A DNA stretch of 25,522 nt from Branchiostoma floridae. Lineage: Eukaryota; Chordata; Leptocardii; Amphioxiformes; Branchiostomatidae. The stretch covers positions 657,187 to 682,708 of the forward strand of contig NW_023365716.1 in the NCBI RefSeq assembly GCF_000003815.2, given 5' to 3'. A model generated the notes under the pieces. The model saw only the letters and a program-made list of their open reading frames with translations. It was not told the origin of the DNA and searched no databases. The position numbers and the translations under genes are program-made. Of the stretch, positions 19,433-25,522 are shown piece by piece; position 1 is the stretch's first letter, and every line of letters starts with the position of its first letter.

Positions 19433-19588
19433 CCAAACAGAGGTTTGGCTCCTGATGTTTTTGACGTGTTTGTAGGCGCTTTTGTCTGGACTCTGATCAT
19501 GAGAAATCTGTACACAATTGAAAGCCTGCAAAATGCCTAGAAACATGTAAAGAAAAACAACAACCGGGCCAAACCTCTGTTTGGAGAG
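19433..19588. mobile_element. ~156-bp MITE with CCAAACAGAGGTTTGG ends
   Basis: CCAAACAGAGGTTTGGC at 19433-19449 is matched in reverse complement at 19568-19584, and weaker inverted similarity runs inwards (TGTTTTT, TGTTTxTAGGC) to about 19476 and 19530. The right end continues into GAGAG, giving CTCTCCAAACAGAGG on the minus strand, the same end motif as the 8508-8732 element. Confidence 0.65.
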
Positions 19589-19610
19589 TACAACTAGTGA
19601 CCCAATGTGC

Positions 19611-19688
19611 AACTAGACCCCAGCCTAATCTAAAAAATATCCCAACACGATAGGTATTTTTGAGATTGGGCTGGAGTCTGGTAACTAG
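19611..19688. mobile_element. Small foldback flanked by AACTAG
   Basis: Arms 19615-19639 and 19655-19679 pair at about 21 of 25 positions (CCAGCCTAATCT with AGATTGGGCTGG) around a 15-base loop. AACTAG stands at both outer borders (19611-19616 and 19683-19688) and could be a target duplication. It lies 22 bases from the neighbouring MITE. Confidence 0.55.
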
Positions 19689-19699
19689 GCTAATGTGCA

Positions 19700-20670
19700 C
19701 CCAAGCGAATATAATTCAGAGAAAGAACAGTTTTGTTGTATGAAATTCTGATTTGATTCTGAAATAAAAGGAACGTTTTCATACAGATGAGTGTCGTCTT
19801 TTCTGTACCCAGGTATTGGAAAACTGTATGGTCTGTAAGATTTCAGTGGGGTTTCTTCGGGGTGGGGGGGGTTGTTTGGTGATTGTTTGGCTGATACTGT
19901 TATAATTCCGAGCACAATTACTGAAGCATTCATTCATTTTGAAAACAAAATTTGCTGAAATGACAAATGCACAGTTCAATGAGTATCTTGTTGACTTGAT
20001 GTCTAACCTTCATCAACATTAATTAGTCCTCCTTTTTCTGTCAATCCATTTTACCATGTACCTGTAGTCTTCGAAAATGCAGTTTTGGAAACAATGAGAT
20101 TGAAATACATACTAGCTTCCTTGTCTCTATATAACCTACTAGTTGAGACAGCTTTGTAATTTGGACTTGAATGGATACCATTTGACTGGTGTAGTGCTGT
20201 AGGCCTTCTATGCATAATTTAAAATAATTGCCTGTAATTACTTTGAGCGTAGGTGCGAAAGCAATTAGTCTATTCACAGATGACAGGCTGTCAGCGTGAT
20301 TGACGATGATTGATGGGCACAAAGAAGGAAATTTACTAGAATTTTGACTTTTAAACTTTAAAACCCCACACTTAGCGCTTGGCTTTGGGCTACAGTGTTG
20401 AAATTGGGTGCAAACAATACGCAACAAGTTGGTTTATATGAATGTCGACTCCCCATCTCTATTTTATTATTGTGTATTTGGCTATCGGTAGGAAAGGTCA
20501 TAGCCACCCCTAAAATGATATTAATATTTTGAAATCTAAGAGTTATCTTATATTCTGGAGTGTACAGCTCTCGACATTCCGATAGAGTACAACTTTCGCC
20601 ACATCCTCTGAAAATTTCATGTACCAATTCTGACCGGAAGCGCTGAGTGTAGGCCAATATTCAGTGAGTC
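19700..20670. other. Non-coding stretch
   Basis: Minus-strand open frames up to 128 residues (20427-20041) have no recognisable motif or domain and are likely chance. A G-rich run lies at 19861-19870. Confidence 0.4.
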
Positions 20671-20856
20671 AAATGGATCCAATATCATTATCAATTATGG
20701 ATATATTATGCAGATTTTTCTCGAAGGTAACAACTTTGTCGGACTCTTGGGTATTTGGTTGAACTTTCCTGAAAATTTGAAGTTAATTGACCGCTCCAAA
20801 CTTGAGATACACGCGATTTTCCAGGTAGCCCTGTATTACCCCTGATTTAGACCCTT

Positions 20857-20880
20857 AGCGTGTCTTAGACGCATTGAGTA
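20857..20880 (+). repeat. Interspersed repeat fragment
   Basis: Exact 24-base partner of the minus-strand sequence at 7830-7807. Flanks (TTACCC before and GGGTAATAATGC after) form a short inverted TTACCC/GGGTAA pair (about 20835-20895), so this may be a complete small element of about 60 bp. Confidence 0.5.
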
Positions 20881-20899
20881 TCTCTGATGGGTAATAATG

Positions 20900-21429
20900 C
20901 AAACCAATATCGTTTATCATGTCTAACCTTCATAATCGTACTGACTGCGGTTGTGAAAAAAATTCCAATATTAAAGCTATTCACGGAAGGAAATTTATTA
21001 TAGCTACACTCTAAAGTAAAAAAAAAAGTTGTACGTTACTAATATCTAAAGCAACACTTCAGATAAGCCGTGACTTCAGGCTGGTACAGACAATTCACGA
21101 TAAGTTTTGTGATCTGTTTACGATACATAACATGTCACGCTTTAAGTAATAGGAACCCTCCTATATCCGCCCAAAACACTGCGACATTTAAAGCCTTTTA
21201 GTAAATCTTCTCTGAGGAATGGCTTTAACACCTGGATCACGGCACGAGTCGGATTTTTTGGCATTAGTGGATCTAGTAGAGTTCCCTTTCTTAACCTAGA
21301 GGTCTCGGGGTTGCTGTGTGAAAATATAAGATTTGACGTTACACATAATAGAGTTCTCCAAGAAGCGAACGTGATGGTATTTAGGATCAATCTCGAGCGA
21401 GCCTCTCCTCGTCTCTCGGTGGTACTCAC
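20900..21429 (-). other. Intron start or intergenic DNA after the ankyrin-type exon
   Basis: The minus-strand frame of the ankyrin-type exon stays open to 21142, but the sequence after the donor at 21429 (VSTTERRGEAR...) is not ankyrin-like and is probably intron. No second ankyrin exon was found. Confidence 0.4.
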
Positions 21430-21528
21430 CCCATCCTTTATATTGACGTCCACTCCTTCCTCCAGCCCCCTCCGGACTTTCTCTACATCCCCATACCTGG
21501 CAGCCTGGAGGAACTCACGCCGGTCCAT
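21430..21528 (-). CDS. First coding exon of an ankyrin-repeat-type protein
   Basis: It reads MDRREFLQAARYGDVEKVRR and then GLEEGVDVNIKDG, the pattern of a first ankyrin repeat (LLxAARxGxxxxVxxLLxxGADVNxxD). It is followed directly by a consensus donor, GGG|GTGAGT, in phase 0; the exon is exactly 99 bases, 33 codons, one repeat length. An AG acceptor at 21546/21545 or just before 21537 would join a leader exon. The ankyrin fold mediates protein-protein contacts; the partner and any later domain cannot be seen. No further ankyrin exon is visible to the left, so the gene has a very long intron, is broken, or the exon is a stray copy. Confidence 0.7.
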
Positions 21529-21545
21529 GGTCGTCTGTCTACAAC

Positions 21546-22150
21546 CTAGTTAATAGAAGCACGAATTAAGAGAATGTTCAGATGAAAAACAAACTCTGAA
21601 TGGATCACCTTAACGATGTAAAGTCTTTTTACCCAAAACTGTATATATCACTGCTGTATACATCACTGCTGTATTTATCATCATATATCACTACTTTGTA
21701 TTCTTTATTAGCTGACACATGTTGTCAATATCGCGTATATGCGTTCTGTACATGATACCTTCGGTGATATAGTATATAGTATATTCCTTTGTTGTAAGTG
21801 CATTTTACGATATAAAAATAAGATGTTTTCGTGAATATGTTGAACTGAACTATATTCATTGGCTGTTGGCAAGTAGGCCACACCGATTACGTTTATAAAG
21901 AGTTTAGTTTAAGTACTTCTGATGCCTACTTACATGTTTAAATAGTTAACTAGAGTTCCACGAACACATACCTTTGCCAAATAAACCAGGTTTGTTATGT
22001 AGAATGATGTCTGTAGACATAAATGTGTTACTCATTACATTTTATTTTATATGCCCGGAGTTGGTTCATAACATTTCGCCATTGCTTATTCAAATTAGAT
22101 CCCTATTTACATAATGATACTAAATTGTATCAAGCATCACTTAAGCTATC
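21546..22150. other. Non-coding stretch upstream of the ankyrin-type exon
   Basis: AT-rich, with a short repeated ATATCACTGCTGTAT-like sequence around 21645-21695. No TATA box in good context, gene or larger repeat was recognised. Confidence 0.35.
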
Positions 22151-23345
22151 AGCATACCAAAAATCATGATGATCCTTTCATTCCTTCTTGACTTATTCTC
22201 TTTCAAAGTAGGAAACTAAACCGGCTCCTGCAGTTCAAGAAAAGATGTTACCGGACCCAAACATACACCTCTTAGTCTCAGCCATCTTTCTCAGTTCCAT
22301 ATGTGTCAAGTTTGAAAGTCCTATCACGGAATGCAGTGGATTTATCAACTTTCCGCATTAATTATGCAAATTGTTAATTTATATAATTAGTATCTCATTA
22401 TGTAAGTTTTTACTTAGGATATCTACATACCAAAAATCATGACGATCCGTCAACATGTTCATATTTTGCCATTAATTATGGGACTGTGAGACTCGTAAGT
22501 ATGACGGCCTTCAGAATGAGATCATCATCTGCATAATTAATATGTATAAATATTTCTTTCTTTCTCAGCTACAAATGTGACAAGTTTGAAAGTCCTATAA
22601 AGGAATGCAGCGGATTTACAAACTTTCCTCATTAATTATGCAAATTAGCTGTTGATTTGCATAATTTGAATTCCATCATGTAAGTCTTCCCATTGGCTAT
22701 CTACATACCAAAAATCATGACGATCCGTCAACACGTTTATATTTTCTCATTAATTATGCAAATGAGGTCGTCATTTGCATAATTAATATGGATTGATTTT
22801 TCTCTCTTTCTCATCTATATATGTGACAAGTTTGAAAGTCCTATCATGAAATGCAGCGGATTTATAAACTTTCCTCATTAATTATGCAAATTAGTTGCTG
22901 ATTTGCATAATTAGTATTCCATAATGTACATTGTTACTTGGGCTACCTACATACCAAAAATCGTGACAATCCATAAACACGTTCTCGAGTTATTCTCGTC
23001 CAAAGTTTGAAAGGAAATCGGCGACTGCAGTTCCAAACAAGCCGCTAGGGGGTCCAAACTTATAGTACTTACTGTCTGCCCCAAGGGCTATCTACCACTC
23101 AAAAATCATAACCACAGCATGTCCAGAACACGAGATATCAAAAATTGAGATTCTGCTGCAGTACCGTAGCAAGCCGCCAGGGGTCCCATTATCGAACTTG
23201 ACCTTCGTTTTCCCGAACCCTACCCACCTACCAAATATTTTCGGGATTCATCCAAGGCTTCTTGAGTTATGCTGTTAACACACACACAGACACACACACA
23301 GACTCACAAGCCCAAAACATAACCTTAGCCATTCTGGCAAAGGTA
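22150..23345. repeat. Tandem ~250-275-bp repeat with paired ATGCAAAT octamers
   Basis: CATACCAAAAATCATGAYGA recurs at about 22156, 22426, 22700 and, diverged, 22950. AAGTTTGAAAGTCCTAT recurs at 22308, 22582 and 22828, so periods are 274 and 246. Each full unit carries CATTAATTATGCAAAT and a nearby inverted ATTTGCATAATTA. After the last unit a GC-richer tail runs to an (ACAC/GACA) simple repeat (about 23280-23310) and ends GGCAAAGGTAATAA. No coding. The common 3' tail suggests a transposable element; the type is unknown. Confidence 0.7.
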
Positions 23346-23534
23346 ATAAATATGTACCCTCCTGTCTAAGTACTAAATAGTTGTAACGTACCTGTAGCTA
23401 TAGTATAGTCGTTGGGATCAAGGGTAAGTCACAGAAGTCACGTATAAGCCATGGGGACATAGTCACAACAGAACCCCTCGAGAACAGGCGTCACAACTTC
23501 GTCCTTCCTTGTACCCAGCTAAATCCAGGCCCGC

Positions 23535-23557
23535 TGACGTCGCCTGTGGAAAGTCCC
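23535..23557 (-). promoter_or_regulatory. NF-kB site with adjacent CRE-like site, unit 1
   Basis: GGAAAGTCCC at 23548-23557 is GGGACTTTCC on the minus strand, the canonical kB sequence. Five bases away TGACGTCG (23535-23542) is one mismatch from the TGACGTCA CRE/ATF site. AAAATGGC, a YY1-like core on the minus strand, follows on the other side at 23562-23569. Confidence 0.5.
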
Positions 23558-23797
23558 GACTAAAATGGCAGCGGAATATTAATGTCCCTACTGATCGAAC
23601 TGGGAAGCTTTCATGGGCAGGGGAGGACAAACTTTACATCTTATAAGTGTTCAAGTCCCACAACAACTACCCCAAACGTACACTTACTGTTAGTACCCTG
23701 GGAGGGGCTGGTACTGTAAAATAAGCAGGTTTAGGAGAGAGAACTGTGGTCGGAAACACCGCCGTCTCACCTTGTACCCAGCTAAATCCAGGTCCGC

Positions 23798-23820
23798 TGA
23801 CGTCACCTGCGGAAAGTCCC
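23798..23820 (-). promoter_or_regulatory. NF-kB site with adjacent CRE site, unit 2
   Basis: The perfect CRE TGACGTCA (23798-23805) and the perfect kB site (23811-23820, GGGACTTTCC on the minus strand) are five bases apart, with AAAATGGC again next to them (23825-23832). Order and spacing are identical to unit 1. They lie about 2.3 kb upstream of the minus-strand ankyrin-type exon; that it is the target is inference. Confidence 0.5.
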
Positions 23821-24035
23821 GACCAAAATGGCAGCGGAATTTCCCTACTGATCGAACTCCAAGTTACCATGGGCAGGGCAGGACATACTCTACATCCTAT
23901 TGGATGTACATCCCTATTGGATGTAGACAACTATCCAAAATATACACTTACTGTTACTACCCTGGTAGAGGCAGGTACTGTAAAATAAGCAGGTTTAGTA
24001 GAGAGAAAACTGTGGTCGGAAAGACCGTCGTCTCA

Positions 24036-24228
24036 CCTGGTGAGGACGTGTCACCGCCAGGTAGCAAAATGGCGCCGGACCTGATAATAGAGCAGATATA
24101 CGCAATGAGCTGGAAAGGGCATTCTCATGTTACCTTCATGAACTTTCACCTGCAACAGTGCAGCTTCTTAGCTCCGTGTGACCCTGACGCTCTCAGACTT
24201 GTTTGTGTCATGAAATTCAAATCCTAAG
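24036..24228 (+). other. Boundary sequence with a 52-residue open frame
   Basis: AAAATGGCGCCGGACC at 24066-24081 gives an ATG at 24069 in fair context (MAPDLIIEQIYAMSWK...), open to a stop ending at 24227. The YY1-like surround resembles a housekeeping-gene start, but no donor is obvious and the third repeat copy has TTGGCG at the matching place, so coding is doubtful. Confidence 0.25.
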
Positions 24229-24282
24229 GAAGAATATAATATAATAATAATATATATAATATATTAATATAATAAATGTTTT
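24229..24282. repeat. AT-rich simple repeat
   Basis: An irregular (ATA/TAT)n tract, about 54 bp, next to the open frame above. Confidence 0.8.
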
Positions 24283-24500
24283 TAGTTTACAACCGAGTTG
24301 AAAACAACTTGATATGACCTCTGAGACTGCTAGCTACGAATTTCCAAGGCCACCCGAGTCACGACATTGGTCAACAACACATTGCGCAAAAGCTATACTA
24401 CATGCGTGTGGGGGGCACATAGCACTGGTGCTGAAACAAGAGACTTATTTAGGGCGAAACACTTACAAAATTCACTACTCCGCCCGTCATCTAATATTTT
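24283..24500. other. Non-coding stretch between repeat copies
   Basis: Nothing supported; an 82-residue frame starting at 24314 lacks motifs and runs into the third repeat copy. Confidence 0.35.
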
Positions 24501-24504
24501 GCAA

Positions 24505-24800
24505 GACTAAATCCAGGTCCGCTGAATTCAACTGTGAAGAGCCCCGTCCGAATTCAGACTAGCGTATTTCTAAACTTGTTGACAGGCCGAGGGGAGCTTA
24601 CTGCTGGCAAATAAGTAAAAGGTTTGTACCTTATAAGTCTCGAAATAACTACCCAAATGTACATCTATACTGTAATTAGTCCAAGTAGCATTCAGCCTTG
24701 GAACCATACGGTAAAGACTCACGTTCAGGAGAGCAAAAACTGTTCAGAAAGGCCTCGGTCTCACTTGGTGTTGAAATGCCACCGCCGAGAAGCAAATTGG
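24505..24800. repeat. Third, degenerate copy of the 263-bp unit
   Basis: CTAAATCCAGGTCCGCTGA (24508-24525) starts as in unit 2, and later matches include ACTACCCAAATGTACAT, AGGAGAGCAAAAACTGT and CGAGAAGCAAATTGGCGC. The CRE has become TGAATTCA and the kB site is lost (GAAGAGCCCC), so the regulatory pair is not preserved here. Confidence 0.6.
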
Positions 24801-25145
24801 CGCTGGAGTCAATGACTTTAGCCATGGCATGCCTGGCGATATGCTTGAGTTACCTGGGTATTTACCTGTCACCTGTGTGTTTACCTCTCACCTGTGTGTT
24901 TACCTGTCTAAGCTAAGTAACAATTACTGCCTTCAGGCTTGTTTTCATCCGTTGCATAGCAAGGAAACTTGCGGTATTAATCGAGGGAGGGTTGGTACAT
25001 AGAGGGACTGGTAAGAAATACCATAGCCATCCTCCCGTCTTAGAAAAACATATCATCGGCATTACGTGAACTTCAGCAGGAATATAGCTGAACTTACATA
25101 TTCATTTCAATAAAGTTGCAAGAGTTGGGAGGTCCTTGTCAAATG

Positions 25146-25150
<5 letters not shown>
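24801..25150. other. Non-coding stretch
   Basis: Contains TTTACCTCTCACCTGTGTG-type short repeats (about 24858-24908). No gene was recognised. Confidence 0.4.

Positions 25151-25206
<56 letters not shown>
25151..25206. repeat. (TG)n microsatellite
   Basis: About 28 uninterrupted TG units. It belongs to the first copy of the 157-bp duplication described next. Confidence 0.95.
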
Positions 25207-25208
<2 letters not shown>

Positions 25209-25290
25209 TGCTGCAGCAGTCACTTGGAGCAGGCCTGCCTGTGTACTCCTTACTTCCTACCGGGTATGTATGTGTGTATGTGTGTAATGT

Positions 25291-25349
<59 letters not shown>

Positions 25350-25413
25350 TATGTGTGTGTGGGAGTGCCGCAGCAGTCACGTGGAGCAGGCCTGCCAGTG
25401 TACCCCCTACTTC
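25206..25413. repeat. 157-bp tandem duplication containing a second (TG)n tract
   Basis: The 51-base block GAGTGCTGCAGCAGTCAC... at 25206-25256 recurs at 25363-25413 with about six substitutions. Between them is an interrupted (TG)n/(TGTA)n tract (25265-25360). Each block follows its own TG tract, so tract plus block was duplicated as a unit. Confidence 0.85.
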
Positions 25414-25522
25414 GTCCGCGGTTATTGTTTTTTTACCTTCTCTTTGAAGGTTATATTTTCGGATAGCGTTCGAAAAGTATGTATGTATGTAAGTATGTTT
25501 GAGTGTAGATGTTGATACACCT

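Larger units (their letters stand above)
23507..24035. repeat. Two tandem ~263-bp units with shared regulatory motifs
   Basis: Unit 1 (about 23507-23769) and unit 2 (about 23770-24035) agree along their length: CTTGTACCCAGCTAAATCC, the CRE/kB pair, AAAATGGCAGCGGAAT, CTGATCGAACT, ATGGGCAGGG, a TACACTTACTGTTA stretch, GGTACTGTAAAATAAGCAGG and ACTGTGGTCGGAAA. Unit 2 carries a small extra duplication (ATCCTATTGGATGTA/ATCCCTATTGGATGTA near 23896-23927). No coding is conserved between the units. Confidence 0.8.

Noticed and set aside
20041-20657. Minus-strand frames of 128 and 99 residues
   Set aside because: No motif, no splice support, ordinary AT-rich DNA and overlapping frames; most likely chance.
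22150-23345. CRISPR-like regular repeats
   Set aside because: Repeat units are ~250 bp without unique spacers, in eukaryotic DNA; this is a tandem transposable-element repeat.
23667-24227. Protein-coding gene across the tandem 263-bp units
   Set aside because: The frames are not conserved between the two units, while the transcription-factor-like motifs are.
25102-25466. Long Cys-Val or Thr-His open frames at the right edge
   Set aside because: They are translations of (TG)n and (CA)n microsatellites.

Overview
The window looks like invertebrate deuterostome DNA, most probably from an amphioxus (Branchiostoma). The reasons are long C2H2 zinc-finger arrays that alternate MCGECGYR-type and KCDQCDYS-type fingers, spliced genes with GT/AG introns, and dense short palindromic elements. 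The species call rests on remembered family style, not on a search.

Left part (1-7.8 kb): a plus-strand zinc-finger gene (766-2817, 18 fingers, with a detached frameshifted tail to 3236) faces a minus-strand 5'-truncated paralogue (7808-6577, 14 fingers). Their similarity runs through the last coding fingers, a shared decayed tail and about 135 bp of 3' UTR, so they form a tail-to-tail inverted duplication. The roughly 2.9 kb spacer holds a 364-bp MITE-like element, a cluster of inverted and direct repeats with two TATA-bearing modules, and a 748-bp element with nested inverted repeats and no coding.

Middle (8-10.35 kb): a possible spliced non-coding plus-strand transcript has a YY1-like start site, and a palindromic element sits in its first intron. 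Another MITE (10048-10341) ends 13 bases past the stop codon of the next gene.

10.35-17.9 kb, minus strand: a large spliced gene was rebuilt by eye from its splice signals. It has one 3.2-kb main coding exon, three small exons whose lengths are multiples of three, and a last exon with a Sld2/RecQL4-N-terminus-like motif. Every coding junction is phase 2. The main exon has a single one-base frame break near 14012-14020. A 5' UTR exon with a TATA-like box is proposed at about 17733-17880. The protein has a SAP-like segment and resembles large unnamed proteins I remember from cnidarian and amphioxus gene predictions; its function is unknown.

18-25.5 kb: mostly repeats. There is one short minus-strand ankyrin-type first coding exon (21528-21430) with no visible continuation. 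About 2.1-2.4 kb upstream of it lie two tandem ~263-bp units, each carrying an exact NF-kB site (GGGACTTTCC on the minus strand) six or so bases from a CRE/ATF-like site, plus a third degenerate copy. A tandem ATGCAAAT-rich repeat separates the exon from these units, and the window ends in (TG)n microsatellites inside a tandem duplication.
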